A DNA stretch of 64,000 nucleotides from Diabrotica undecimpunctata (Eukaryota > Arthropoda > Insecta > Coleoptera > Chrysomelidae): positions 17,138,741 through 17,202,740 of the forward strand of contig NC_092805.1 of assembly GCF_040954645.1 (NCBI RefSeq), in the 5' to 3' direction. Position 1 is the first letter of the stretch. The number at the start of each line of letters is the position of its first letter. The notes under the pieces were generated by a model that had not been told where the DNA came from, searched no databases, and saw only the letters and a list, made by a program, of their open reading frames with translations. Shown here piece by piece: positions 21,420 to 33,190 of the stretch. The position numbers and the translations under genes are program-made.

Positions 21420-22096
21420 AAAATAGTTTAGATTTTTCGTGAGCATCGTGAGCATCATACACAATTCTCGCAAAAGGTAAATGTATGGGCTGCAATTGTA
21501 AGAAATCAAATCATCGGACCCTACTTTTTTGAAGGTAATTTAAACGGGGCAACGCACCTTGAGTTTTTATAGGGGGTATCTCGTACCTACTTTACGTAAT
21601 GTGTTTCCCAGCAGACGTAATCTTGGAGGTTTTGATGAAAGTTTATGGTATCAACAGGATGGTGCACCTCCACATTATGTTGTAGATGTTATAAGGTACC
21701 TAGATGAAATTTTTCCGAACAGGTGGATTGGTAGACGTGGACCTATTGAATGGCCAGCGAGGCCACCAGATTTTATTCCTTTGGATTATTTTATGTGGAG
21801 CCATCTGAAGAATGTTGTGTATCAAACGAAACCAGCAAATATTCAAGAATTACAACAGAGAATTCGGATAGCAATAAACAATATTTCTCAAGACATAATA
21901 AACAAGGTTCAACAAGAATTTGTAGAACGTTTGGGTTACTGTCAAATACAGCAAGGGCTGCAGTTCGAACATTTATAAAGTTATGTATTTCATCATATTC
22001 TGTCCGCTAGACAATAAGTATTTTTGATAACATTGTTAATTTAACTAACGCGTTACTTTATGAACATACACAAAACTATTGTAATTTTGTCCACCC
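21420..22096 (+). pseudogene. Mariner-type (DD34D-like) transposase, 3' half
   Basis: The plus-strand frames read VNVWAAIVRNQIIGPYFFEG then NLNGATHLEFL near 21478-21570. The open frame 21559-21978 follows with WYQQDGAPPHYVVDVIRYL (second catalytic Asp), NRWIGRRGPIEWPARPPDF, then IPLDYFMWSHLKNVVY (third Asp) and a C-terminus ending FEHL. Upstream sequence (21096-21420) is too decayed to place the first Asp. The right terminus is probably the CCACCCTG followed by TA at about 22089-22098. No matching left end was found, so the element is truncated or its left part is unrecognisable. Confidence 0.75.
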
Positions 22097-22361
22097 TGTA
22101 CCAATTTGAATCAACATGTGATACATTTTTGGAATCAGCTCAGCTAGAGTAATCCGAAAATTGAGACAACATGGGGGTGTTCCGTCAAAAAAAAAATGAC
22201 GGTGACGTCATTACTTGAAAGTAATTCACCCTGTATATTAGAATATTATTTTAAAATACGGTAAATTAAAATCAAAAATCGATGTGTTTCAGGATTATTT
22301 CTTAAAATGCTCTGTTTAGCTAAAAAATAATTTGTTCCATACTTTACGGACACAGTGTATA

Positions 22362-22651
22362 CAGGGTGGCGCACCGAAAACGAAACAGATGCATTTACTG
22401 GCAGATGATTCCTTTTTAAAAAAAACGCTTGGACCCGTCGATTTTGTTATCGAGGGGGAAACAAAATTGGCATAAAATTACATTAACATTTGCAGCCCCC
22501 TAAGCGGGAGTGGCACCATCCCTAAAATCTTAAATGGAAAGGGGGGTCAAATGATCCATCATTTAAAAGGCCTTTCAACTCCCTTTACAATGATGTAAAA
22601 TTCATGTACTTCAATTCAGTAGTTTTGGAGATTTATTGATTTAAAGTTTAA
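22362..22651 (+). repeat. Left terminal inverted repeat of mariner-like element
   Basis: It is inverted relative to 24082-24379. It starts CAGGGTGGCGCACCGAAAAC and runs inward to the TTTAAAGTTTAAA segment. Mismatches are scattered, as expected of an aged pair. Confidence 0.9.
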
Positions 22652-22721
22652 ATACATCATCGTAAGAGGAGATCAATACATAGCAGCAAAGTTGTTAAAA
22701 AATAAAGAATGAACTGACCTG

Positions 22722-23793
22722 TCAGCCGAGTAAATGTTGAAAATGACCACCATTACTTTTCATGCAATAATAAAGATTTTGATGAAAACATTGCCGGACA
22801 TTTTGCAATATTTGAGGAGTAATTTGATGGCACTCATTCACAATTCTTTGTCGTAAATCTTCTAAGGATGTTGGCTGAGTAGCATAGATTTTGCTTTTTA
22901 AGTAACTTCACAAAAAGAAATCCAAAGGTGATAAATCTGGCGATCTTGGGGGCCATTCAACGGGACCTCTTCTACCAATCCATTGACCTGGAAAGGTCTG
23001 ATCTAAATAATGCCGAACTCTTAATGCGTAATGTGGTGGGGCACCATCCTGTTAGAACATCAACATATTCTCAACGTATCGACCATCATTCTGATTTTCA
23101 ATTATATCTGTTAGCGCAGGATCTATGGCATTTTGCAATAATTCCAAATACATTTCACCAGTTAAATTTCCAGGTAAGAAAAAAGGACCAACCAAATGAT
23201 CGCCAAAAATGCCAGCCCAAACATTTAATTTTTGTGGCTGCTGTGTGTGTACCTCATGGTAAATTCTGGGATTAGAGTCCGACCAATATCGACAATTGTG
23301 ACGATTTACTTCGCCATTTAAAAAAAAAGGAACATTCGTCGGAAAAGCAAATGTTAAATAAAAATTGTTCATCGTTTGTAATTCGTTCACTCATAACTTC
23401 ACAAAATTCTAATCGCTTATCAAAATCGTCTTCATTAAGTTCTTGTACAAGGTGAATTTTATACGGATGAAAATTATGGTCCTTTAGAATCCGTTGGATA
23501 GTACGTCGACTAACACCACACGAAGTTTGCAATTTGCGGGTACTTAATGTAGGATCTACAATAACTTGCCCTAAATCCCCCACTTCTGTTGCTTTGTTCC
23601 TTATAGGATTTTCAATATTACGTTTTTTATTGGCGACTGATCCAGTTTCCCGAAATTTAGCTACAAGTTCTAGAACATATTTTCGGTGCACATTATTGTT
23701 CTCATGTCAAATTTGTGGTGTTCTATTAGCGCACTGATTATTTCCGAAAAATATTTCAATAATTTCAACCCTTTCTGCCGTGGAATATACCAT
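22722..23793 (-). pseudogene. Mariner-type DD34D transposase, lightly damaged
   Basis: The start is the ATG at 23791-23793 (MVYSTAERVEIIEIFFGNN) and the end is the TGA at 22722-22724 (NGGHFQHLLG), about 357 codons. The helix-turn-helix region (VLELVAKFRETGSVANKKR, then SRRTIQRILKDH) is followed by FSDECSFF (first Asp), QDGAPPHYALRVRHYL (second Asp) and RSPDLSPLDFFL (third Asp). Lesions are a TGA near codon 30 (about 23710), one extra T in the run at 23320-23328, and a Trp-to-TGA change after DFFL near 22910. Apart from these three changes it is a complete transposase. Confidence 0.9.
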
Positions 23794-24081
23794 GGTTAAT
23801 TTATGTATAAAGCAATAAATGATATTTTAACAACAAAAGTTGGTCAAATCAATCGCAAACTAATGTACTATTTCCTATTTAAAATAAGTACGTGGCATTC
23901 TCTACTTATCTTTCTTCAAGAAACAACTTTTTTTGTCACAAAGGACACTTCAATTGCTATTTTTATTATTAATAAACCATGGGCGTAGTAAATAAAAGCA
24001 TTTACTTATCAAGAAAATGCGTTTACTCAAATTTCTTCTGAAAGAAGTACAAACTAATTTGATGTACCTATTAAAGTCTAC

Positions 24082-24379
24082 TTTAAACTTTAAATCAATA
24101 AATCTCCAAAACTACTGAATTGAATACATGAATTTTACATCATTATAAAGGGAGTTGAAAGACCTTTCAAATAATCAAATAATGGATCATTAGACCCCCC
24201 TTTTCATTTAAGATTTTAAAAATGATGCCACCCCCGCTTAAGGGGCTGCAAATGTTAAAGTGATTTTATGACAATTTTGTGCCCCCCTCGAAAACAAAAT
24301 CGACGGGTCCGTGCGTTTTTTCAAAAAAGGAATCATCTGCCAGTAAATGCCTCTGTTTCGTTTTCGGTGCGCCACACTG
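24082..24379 (-). repeat. Right terminal inverted repeat of mariner-like element
   Basis: Read on the minus strand it begins CAGTGTGGCGCACCGAAAAC and follows the left repeat for about 290 bp before the two diverge. It differs from the left repeat by a few base changes and by a short extra segment near 24165-24180. Confidence 0.9.
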
Positions 24380-24399
24380 TATATTTAGGTATTACATGC

Positions 24400-24655
24400 A
24401 GCAACTTAAATTTATTCGTAAACTAGTTCGTAAGGATTTATTATGCAATTTGCAGTTTAGTTAAATTTTGCAATGGATTGTATATTTTATTATCTTTTAT
24501 TTTGTGATTCTGTAATATTAACGATTAATGTAATTTTAGTAAATTTTAATTGTTATTTTTTTGACTTTTTGTAAGCTTTGTCTACAAAATTGTACAATTT
24601 TTAGTGACGATAAAGAATATTTCTATTCTATTCTATTCTGTGGTACTAAAGATTA
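24400..24655 (+). other. Probable LINE 3' end with TTCTA repeats
   Basis: AT-rich sequence with TTGTCTACAAAATTGTACAA and a GATAAAGAATATT segment leads into a TATTCTATTCTATTC array at about 24630-24650. LINE copies in insects often end with an AATAAA-like segment followed by a short tandem repeat. No coding part was recognised. Confidence 0.4.
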
Positions 24656-24870
24656 AAAATTTGACTTTGGTTTTATATAATTCCGGTTAAAAATTTGTAA
24701 CCGGAAGTTCCACATTATAGTCGCAGAAAAAGTACATGTGATATATCGATCGACAGATATCTACGAGTATATCATTAAAAAACGTCAGGAATAAAAATCG
24801 ACATTTCTACAAAATTCAATAAATATTGCCAAATATCAGGGTGAATTCTTTCAAAAAACTAATTTTATAC

Positions 24871-24871
<1 letters not shown>

Positions 24872-24918
<47 letters not shown>
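24872..24918. repeat. (TA)n microsatellite
   Basis: An uninterrupted TA run of about 46 bp. Similar runs occur at 26439, 33741 and 54384. Confidence 0.97.
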
Positions 24919-24919
<1 letters not shown>

Positions 24920-24920
<1 letters not shown>

Positions 24921-26438
24921 AAATGATTTCAATATGTTAAAAAGGATACAACTTAAATGGATTTTTATATGAGTTTGTTGTTCATGAATTTCATGAAGCT
25001 ATCACAATGTGGGTTCGACTCTGAAATAAAAGAGAGAAAAAGATTAGTAAATTGTTAAATAAATTAATTTTGACTTACCTGGTATAGTGTTAATAATTTC
25101 TGAATAGTATAGTTGCCTAGTGTATAGGTGAATCGTCTAAACCTTAAAAAGAACAAAAAAAGAAGAATTCTTAAAAAATATTTAAACATAGAAATTTTAA
25201 AAAAACGTCAGAAAATAAACTGTCAAGCAAGTCTGTGGGCGCTAAATTAATAGGGGTTTTGTTAAATAAGAAATTACAATGATGTGGAGATGAAAAGAAT
25301 AAATTGTATTAGCATTGTAATAGAATAAGTTTTATATCTGAACATTTTTTTTTATAAATTCCCAAATTAGATGTGATTAAAGTGATTATGAGAAATTAAT
25401 GTGGATTGACAAATGTGTCAGAACAGGACAGTTTTATGGTTTAAAAAAAATAGAAGACGAAAAGAAAAAGAACGTTGGTTGCTGTTAGCAACGGATAATA
25501 GGTTTTTTTGGGGAGGCCGAGGAGGATTTTTCGACGAAGGGGAGCCCTGAAACTGTGGAATAGGTCGGGAGTGTTTTTTAACTCGTCTAATTAGAATTTT
25601 AGTTTTTCCACAGTTTCCACAGCAGAGATATCCAGAATTTGTTCCAGAGAGTAAGAGAAACAATTTGACTTATAAATTATTATTGGAGTACAGAAATGTC
25701 ATTTAAATTGAGAAAATTAAAATTCATGAATTAACATAATTGCGATAGGCCTTAAAAAATTTAAAATATTAATGATCATTAAATTAAAAATAGAATAGTA
25801 CGTACCTTAACTTCCGAAGAGAGGATTGATATTCCAGTTTCACCGATTATTTTGCGAGTAGTTAGTTTTCTTTAAATAAATCAGAACTGTTTTAAAGTGA
25901 GGTTGGATAATAATTTTGGGGATCATTTGAAATTTTGATTATATTTGAATGCAAGTTAAAAGTCAGCGGAATAAAGTGTTCATTTTCTTTTTCTTTATAG
26001 TTCATTTAAACACTTTATAAAGTTGCAATATTTATTTAGTTTTTAGGTACTTGTAGAGAGTCTCCACATTTTGTAATAAATTTTTATTGTTACGACACTA
26101 AACCACATTAAGATTTATACGATTCCTATTTTTGTAAATTTTTAAAGGCAACCCAAGTTGCAGACGAATTTTATTGTTTATATTAAATTTGTTCAATATT
26201 AATAAATAACGTGCTTCATTTGGGTTAATTTATCAAAAGTCTAAAGTAAATTTTGGTTTAATTTCTTTTTGAACTCTACCAGGAGACTACAGAGTCGACG
26301 TCACACAGTGACAGATTGCTTAGAACACATAATTGAGCTAGCTGAGGTATATATTAAATTAAACAACGAACCACATATTTTAAAAATTACAACATTTATT
26401 ATAAATAAAAATAAAATTAATAAAATACAACTTTTTCA
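24920..26438. other. No gene recognised
   Basis: Mostly AT-rich. A slightly GC-richer patch at 25470-25640 contains the dyad GTTGCTGTTAGCAAC (25478-25492). The overlapping minus-strand frame has no known motif. It might be a solo terminal repeat or leader of an unseen element, but I found no partner copy. Confidence 0.45.
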
Positions 26439-26538
<100 letters not shown>

Positions 26539-26539
26539 T

Positions 26540-27145
26540 TTACAAAAATTTATTTTACTCTTATTTACAAATTCTTGATTTTCTAAAATTGCTTAATCTA
26601 TTATCACACTTATGTTTCTGTTGGCCACTTATATAATCGATTTATTATTTTTAAAGTACTTTCACCCTTCGAAATATCATTTTAAATAAACTCGAATACG
26701 CTCCTATATCGGCATGAAAGAGGGATTGATCAGTAATCCCAAACATTTCAGCGGATTGTGTATATATAGATAGAAAATAGAAACGGATTGGGCCTTCAGG
26801 AATTTGGATACAATATCAAAGGATTGTCCTTTCGAGGGTCCAGCCGGCCCAATTTAGGTCGTTCTGGATGTAAATACTTATCAGTTTTACCCAATTTGTC
26901 GAATCTGGACGTTCATTATTGGACTGTCCCTTCCTTATTTTCGAATAATGGATAGCTGTGAAATTCGATCGGGAATAGCCCTATTTCAAAGTATTTTAAT
27001 CTTAATATGGATATATACGAGGTGTCGGAAAAGTCTTAATAGGGACAATGCCTCCTAAGATAACTAAGGAAACAAAGCTTTTTGGAGATATCGTCTTTTA
27101 AATTTAACTTTTAACTTTGATATTTAATTTTTCAACATAACCTTA
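26540..27145. other. No gene recognised
   Basis: Unique-looking sequence. At 27013 it contains TACGAGGTGTCGGAAAAGTC, which resembles a mariner terminus, but no inverted partner is visible. Confidence 0.45.
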
Positions 27146-27149
27146 TTTC

Positions 27150-27419
27150 AGTAAAATATCTTACATGATTTAAAAAATCACAAAGAAATTGTAGAGCTCC
27201 CTGCTAACAAAGGCAATGCTACAGTAGTAATGAATATTTAAGACCACAAAGCAAAACTTACGACGACGTCGTAAATGACATAGCACGTCATAGAATCTCG
27301 TCAGATCCTACAACATATCTAGAGAAAATAACAAAAGCCAAGATTAAAACCTCAGACATCAAGAAAGAATAACAGTTTCATCTTATACCAAGTGAGAAGT
27401 CGTCAGGATGTCCAAAACT
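27150..27419 (+). pseudogene. Penelope-like element reverse transcriptase fragment
   Basis: The plus-strand frames read NHKEIVELPANKGNATVVMN and then, with stops and frameshifts, segments matching LEKITKAKIKTSDIKKE and LIPSEKSSGCPKL. The order LPADKGNATV, then the IK helix, then PRLYGLPKIHK is the N-terminal part of the Penelope-like RT. The piece is cut off by the RTE tail at 27420, just before the GLPKIHK motif. It would be the reverse transcriptase of an element that also carries a GIY-YIG endonuclease, which is not present. Confidence 0.7.
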
Positions 27420-27420
27420 T

Positions 27421-27790
27421 TCTTCTTCTTTACGTGCCACCTCCGCGACGAAGGTTGGCAATCATCACTGCTATTCTAACTTTTGACACTACAGCCCGAA
27501 AGAGTTCAGTTGAGCTGCATCCAAACCATTTTTTGAGGTTTCTCAGCCAGGACATTCTTCTTCTACCTATGCTGCGCTTTCCTTGAATCTTTTTCTGCAT
27601 TATTAGTTTTAGGAATTCATATCTGTCATCACGTGTGATATGACACAGATATTGTAGTTTTCTTATTTTGATGGAATCCAGTATCTCCCTGCTGTTCTCT
27701 ATTCTTCTTAGTACTTCTTCATTGGTTATTCCAAACTTTATGGCTTGCTTAACTCTTTCTAGTTCGACGCGACGTATGTATGCCAATCAT
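27421..27790 (-). mobile_element. 5'-truncated RTE LINE (family B), C-terminus only
   Basis: Minus-strand frame 27430-27786 reads KFGITNEEVLRRIENSREIL, KLQYLCHITRDDRYEFLKLI, then IQGKRSIGRRRMSWLRNLKK and WFGCSSTELFRAVVSKVRIA. It ends with an RRGGGT segment and a (GAA)n tail at 27421-27430. This is the same family as 31286-32940 and 43625-44903, which share the GRRRxSWLRNLREWF block and the GAA-type tail. No clear target duplication was found. Confidence 0.85.
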
Positions 27791-28248
27791 AAAATCATCA
27801 AGTCTGTTGGACTAAATCTGAACCGTTTTACATGAATTTTTATCGTAACCGACTTTTTAAGAACTTAATAACAATTTTAAAAGACTAATTTGTGTAAGCG
27901 GCAACATTGCGAACCATTTTTGCGCTGTATTTTCCCAAGATGTTGATCCGTGGAATGTGTTTATGTAGTTTTGTTGATGATTAACACAGGGACAGTTGTG
28001 CGCTACCTACAAAAAAAAGCTAAACATATCTAATAAAACTTGTATTTTGTTTTATGGGTTAAAGTATGTCCGAACAGACATTTATGGTGGGTTAAATGTG
28101 TCCCAACAGTCTTCTTTTGTTTAAGATGCGTAGAAAGATATACGCAGAAAGAACTAGATGAGAAAGCAATCCTTTTGAGACTAGTTGCTCCGATGATGAA
28201 GACTACAATCCATCAGAATGCGAAGGAGAAGTAGAACTAGAGCGTTAC

Positions 28249-28428
28249 AAAATAGATTTAGGTTCTGAGATCAATAAGATGAATAAAGATAATCAGATGA
28301 TAAAAGATGTAATAGATTCAGTTTACGAGATCATTAAGATGGATAAAAAGAATCAGATGATAAGTGATGAAATAGATTTAGGTTCCCAGATCAATAAGAT
28401 GGATGAAAAGAACTAGATGGTAAGTGAC
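28249..28428 (+). repeat. Three tandem 60-bp repeats in piggyBac N-terminus
   Basis: AATAGATT(T/C)A recurs at 28251, 28311 and 28371, exactly 60 bp apart, with the intervening sequence repeated with point changes. It encodes a 20-residue unit (IDLGSEINKMNKDNQMIKDV in the first copy). The third copy contains a TAG. Confidence 0.93.
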
Positions 28429-28883
28429 AAAAGTGAAGAAGAAAGCAGTTGTGACCAAAATGATAAAGAAGGCGAAGGTACATACCACCTGGGTATTTGG
28501 TTTCATAAAGATGGAGCTTTTTTATAACGTTTTTCGGTTCCATTAGAAAACATGTCGATTGTACTCTTCCTCATACTATGACCGAAATAGAAATATTTCT
28601 AAAAGTCGTTCCCAGAAGCCTTATTCGACATATTACACACTGTACGAACTTATATTTAGAGAAATTTGGAAACGACACAAAGAAAAAAGAATTCCTACCG
28701 ATGAACATGAAATTATGATTGTATTGGGTGTCATACTAATCATGGCATACAATCGAATTCCATATTTCAATGATTATTGCTCGCAAAATGATTCTTTAGG
28801 AAATTTAGCAATAAAAAGGGCGATTTCTCGAGAGATCTTTCCTACCCATGAAACCCATAAAAAGGGGAATGAAGATATGGGTA

Positions 28884-28912
28884 CGAAGTGACTCTGCAAC
28901 AGAGTCACTTCG
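28884..28912. repeat. Perfect 13-bp hairpin
   Basis: CGAAGTGACTCTG and its exact reverse complement flank the 3-base loop CAA. It sits at the point where piggyBac coding similarity breaks off, so it may mark a deletion junction. Confidence 0.8.
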
Positions 28913-29699
28913 AGTATTTTAATATATACTAGGGAAAAAAACATAAAATAATACTAGTTTATTATTGGGAGAAAGAGTGCTGACCAAATTAGTTAGTACT
29001 ATAAGGGGGAACTGATGTATTATTATATTTTGACAGATTTTTCTCATCTATTAGATTACTATCTTATCCACTGATAGAAACAATAATTGCAACGAGAGTA
29101 AATGTACCTAAATTTATGAAAAGTTAAATCGTGGTGACTCAGAATTCAGAGTAAATAACCACGGCACCATAGTTTGCAGATGGCAATATACTAAAGACTT
29201 GTTAGAAAGTAGAAATGAAACGAAAAATGAAGAATGGTTCTAAAATGAATGTGCAATATCCTGAACTTCTAAATATGTACAATAAGAAAATGGGTGGCGT
29301 GGACCTAACAGATCATATTTTGGGATTGTATGACTTTGACAGGATGTCTACCAAATGATGACACAAGAATTATTTCACTTTTAATGATGGCTGTTGGACA
29401 TTTTCATGTACTACAATGATCTAAAAATAAAAGAAAAAACACCATTTTTGCCTTTTCTAATTAATGTAGCTGAGGGACTTATTTGATAGATAAGAAGCCA
29501 TGCTGCTGTTAAAAAAAAAGTCTCAACTTCACTTGGACGTCCTTAGGCAAAGAAATAAAAAAAAATACTCGTAGAAAATGTCAACGATGTTGTTCTCAGA
29601 AGAAAGAAAAACAAACCCCCATACTATGTCAGAGTTGCAATGTACCCTTGTGCCAAATATGTTACACACCTCTTCATTTACATTAAATATTGATCTTAG

Positions 29700-30590
29700 T
29701 TTTAGTTCTTTTGCTTTTTAGAAATATGGGATTTTATTTGTATTTTTTCATTCTTCTTTATTAAAATAAAGTAATAATTTGGTGTCTGATGGGTTATTAT
29801 AGTTCCACATATATGGTCCAAAAAAGTCTGACTGGGACATATATGTCCCGGAAAAAATGGCGGATCTAAGGATACAAACTAATGTCAATTACTTTTATTT
29901 TTGTATAATTATACGTTTTAAATAAAAAAGATCTAAATTCCATGTGGTTCCTAAAAAAAAATCTGACTATATGGCAGGATTACAGAGCGTTAGAGAAAAC
30001 AAAAACTAATTTGTATAAAACGTGAACAATATTAACAGTTAATACAGCAAAACCTTAGATTAAAGAAACCTAAGAGCAAAACTAAGTAAACAAGAAATTT
30101 TAACAAATTTACCATGTTTTTACTTCAACTACTACTACGAAATTTTGTGTAAGCTAGTACAAATTTTTCTCTCTGTAAACATACATTAGAGATACAGCAA
30201 TTCATTATGCATATTATGTAAATGATGTGCACAATAGGGTTCCTGTTAAATCTAGAATTTATCCCGTTATTATACACCGTTTTTGATTATCCTTGCATTG
30301 TTTGTTGTTATAAACAGATTAATTCAGCACAGCCGTTGTAAAGCCATAAATCACGGTAGTTAAATAGCAAACGATTGTGTTGGTATGCAATAATGTTATT
30401 TAGCACCGAAATAAACTATATCATTACAAAGAACAATATTCCGGTTTAAAATAAAATTTGCAGTGCTTGCTAAACAGCTAATTCATTTTTAAACAAACAT
30501 TTTCAACCAGTAATTTCCTTGGTATATTTAATTCTTTTAAATAAAATTACTATCCAAAGGATTAGTTAACGTCAAAACGTTTTCGTTTTA
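29700..30590. other. No gene recognised
   Basis: It contains GGGACATATATGTCCC at about 29837-29852, a perfect 16-bp palindrome possibly belonging to the right end of the piggyBac. The rest is AT-rich with no motif. Confidence 0.45.
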
Positions 30591-30596
30591 ATTAGA

Positions 30597-31285
30597 CCAT
30601 CATCAACTATAGACCTATTGCCTTACTACTGGTCCCATCCAAAATAATTGAGAGTCTTAAAAAGCCCGACTTATGTCCTTTCTCGTTGAAAACAACCTTT
30701 TATCACAAAGTCAGTTCGGTTTTTTATCTAATAAATGTACCAGTGACCTGAATTTCTTTGGAATTCGAGGTATTTTTTAGAAATATTCGAGAAATAGGAA
30801 ACAACTAGTAAGAACAAATGATACTGACTCTGATCACAAAAGCATTGCATGTGGATTATCAAAAGCTTCACTATTGGGTACTTAAAGATCGATAGAAACA
30901 TTTGTCTTTTGCTGATCATACCAGTATTACCTAGAGGAACTCTAATATTGCAACTCTCCATGCAATTATAACTTCTGATCAACTTAAAATAAAAACCTGA
31001 TCCGACGCTAATTAAATTTTTTTCAACGTAGATAAAACAGTAGCATTATCCTATAAAGAAGCTCTTCACCTTTGCTGCTTAATAACAGCCAGATCAGTAT
31101 TGTTGATTCTGTAAAATTTCTTGGTATTTTTTAGACAGCAATCTCAAAAGGTTCCTTTATATCGATTGCAATATGCCTATGCAATAAGATCTGTTTCGAA
31201 GAAAATCAATTTAGCATTTCCAAAATAACATATTTTTCTTTGTTGGAGCCTCATCTTGGATATGGCCTTCCTTTTTGGGATTCAG
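30597..31285 (+). pseudogene. Jockey-type LINE reverse transcriptase remnant
   Basis: The plus-strand frames read NYRPIALLLVPSKIIESL, then LMSFLVENNLLSQSQFGFLS and NKCTSDLNF, and a gap. FADHTSI near 30905-30925 stands at the FADD motif, and SDQLKIKT, FFNVDKTVALSYKEALH and SLLEPHLGYGLPFWDS follow near 30975-31280. These are RT palm and thumb motifs of the jockey group. The catalytic FADD reads FADH. Part of the palm is deleted. It ends abruptly at 31285, where family B RTE sequence begins. Confidence 0.75.
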
Positions 31286-32940
31286 ACAGGACAGATCAAA
31301 GATACAGATGGTTTACTCATAACAGATTTACAACAAAAAATGAATCGATGGACAGAATACATATCACAACTTTTGATGACAAAGATAGACAAGAAATCTC
31401 AAACGAATATACAGATGATACAGGGCCTGATATAATCATAGAAGAAATAGATTATGCAATCAAACAAGCGAAAAGTGGTAAGGCCCCCGGTCCTGATGAA
31501 AATTCCCGTAGAACTGCTCAAACTTATGGACGATGAATCTATTAAAATACTCCTAGATCTATTTAACACAATATATTAGAACTGGAATAATACCTAGGGA
31601 ATGGCTCCGTTCGACCTTTATACTACTGCCAAAAAAGGCAAATACAAGGGAATGCAGCGAATATCGTACGATAGCCTTGATGAGTCATGCTCTAAAACTG
31701 TTCCTGAAAATAATCCATAATAGGATCTATAGGAAATTAGACGTAGACATCAGTAACACTCAGATGGGATTCAGAAAAGGGCTGGGTACAAGGGAGGCTC
31801 TGTTTTCAATGAACGTTCTCTCACAGAGATGCTTAGACATGAACCAAGAAATTTACACCTGCTTTATTGATTTCGAAAAGGCCCTTTGACAAAGTACAAC
31901 ATGAACCACTAAGACAAATTCTAATAAAGAAAAATATAGACAGCCGAGATATTCGAATTATATGCAACCTATATTGGAATCAAACAGCAAATGTGAAGGT
32001 TGAGGGTAGGCTAACAGAAGAAATTCAAATCCGTCGAGGAGTCCGGCAGGGATGCATCTTGTCGCCACTTTTATTTAATCTGTATAGTGAAGCTATTTGT
32101 GAACAAGCACTCGAGGAAGAAGATCTTGGTCTGATAATAAATGGTGAGACGATCAACAATATAAGGTATGCTGACGATACGGTTCTCCTAACGGGAACGC
32201 TAGTAGAACTACAACATCTCGTTCAAAGTCTCAATATATACTGTAACAGTTACGGCTGAAAATTAATTTGAAAAAAAGTAAATTTATGGTAATCACGAAA
32301 TCAAAGAACATCAGAGCTAATCTTGTAATAGACAATACAACGATTGAGCGTGTGTCCTGTTATAAATATCTAGGTGCTTGGATCACAGACGATACTGATC
32401 AAACAAAAGAGATTAGATGTAGAATAGAAATCGCTAGATCAGTCTTTAATAGAATGCGCAAACTCTTTTGCAATCGTGATATCAATATAAAGTTACGAAT
32501 ACGAATGCTGCGGTGTTATGTCTTTTCTACCCTGTTGTATGGAGTAGAGGCTTGGACTCTAAAACAGTTGACCACAAAAAACATCGAAGCTTTCGAGATG
32601 TGGTGCTATAGGCGCATTCTCAGAATATCATGATGGACCGCGTCACTAACACGCAAGTACTCCAAACTTTAGACAAAAGATGCGAAATTCTAAATGAGAT
32701 AATAACTAGAAAGATGGAATACTTGGGGCACATTGTGAGAGGTGAAAAGTACGAACTTTTAAGAAATATCATGCAGGGCAAAATTAAGGGCAAAAGAAGT
32801 GTGAGAAGAAGAAAAATATCGTGGCTTCGTAATCTACGTGAATGGTTCGGGTGTAGTTCGATTTAACTTTTTAGGCGCGCTGCTAACAAAGTCGCAGTGG
32901 CCATGATGATTTTCAATCTCCGCTAGGAGTGGCACGAGAA
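31286..32940 (+). mobile_element. RTE LINE (family B), longest copy, RT to 3' end
   Basis: The copy covers the linker and complete RT: IDYAIKQAKSGKAPGPDE, SEYRTISLMSHALKL, MGFRKGLGTREALFSMNVLS, FIDFEKA, RRGVRQGCILSPLLFNLYSE, NIRYADDTVLL, YKYLGAWITDD, then LLYGVEAWTL, FEMWCYRRILRIS, MEYLGHIVRGEKYELLRNIM and SVRRRKISWLRNLREWFGC. YADD is intact. It ends with GAGAAGAAGAA at about 32935. Lesions are frameshifts near 31507, 31885 and 32630 and a stop at 32258. The sequence before RT (endonuclease) is absent. Confidence 0.9.
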
Positions 32941-32944
32941 GAAG

Positions 32945-33190
32945 AATGATATATCACGAGAATGCATATAGAGATAATAGAGTAGCAAGAGACTTAAAAC
33001 CAATAGGCAAGAGACCACTAGAAGATTCTAGAAAAATGGCTAAATAGCTGGCAGTCAATATGACAGCTATAAAAAAGCTCAAAATTGGCGAAAAACAGGC
33101 CAAGGGGCCTAATATAGGAAGAAGAAGTGTATTAGGAAAAATAAAGACCACATAGTTTCGGAGATTACGAACATTGTTGATCTGAAACAT
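32945..33190 (+). pseudogene. Possible LINE C-terminal scrap
   Basis: The frame reads YHENAYRDNRVARDLKPIGK, then RPLEDSRKMAK and AIKKLKIGEKQAKGPNIGRR. It faintly resembles the RVARD.SP.GRRS.GRPRKRW tail of RTE ORF2. Too little remains for a family call. Confidence 0.3.

Larger units (their letters stand above)
22362..24379 (-). mobile_element. Mariner-like element with about 290-bp terminal inverted repeats
   Basis: The left end (22362-22651) and right end (24082-24379) are inverted copies, with only scattered mismatches and small gaps. Both begin CAGxGTGGCGCACCGAAAAC when read inward. The flanking bases are TATA on both sides, consistent with a TA duplication. One minus-strand transposase gene lies between the repeats. 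Long terminal repeats of this size are unusual for mariner elements, which generally have about 30 bp. Confidence 0.92.
28100..29690 (+). pseudogene. piggyBac transposase pseudogene
   Basis: Recognisable blocks in order are: an acidic N-terminus with a 20-residue tandem repeat (28249-28428); YELIFREIWKRH, then IVLGVILIMAYNRIPYFNDY and NLAIKRAISREIF (28620-28845); FFSSIRLLSYPLIETIIATR (29040-29105) with the second-Asp region; YPELLNMYNKKMGGVDLTDH (29260-29320, third Asp); and a C-terminal zinc motif CQRCCSQKKEKQTPILCQSC, then CQICYTPLH (29580-29685). The segment with the first catalytic Asp is missing between 28880 and 29030. Stops and shifts are scattered. Confidence 0.82.

Noticed and set aside
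25478..25492. GTTGCTGTTAGCAAC as an RFX X-box
   Set aside because: A single dyad without a neighbouring gene; chance occurrence is likely.
25418..25663. Minus-strand 81-codon frame with CGNC and proline-rich parts
   Set aside because: No recognisable domain, no splice signals and no neighbouring coding sequence.
27013..27032. TACGAGGTGTCGGAAAAGTC as a mariner terminus
   Set aside because: No inverted partner or transposase sequence nearby.
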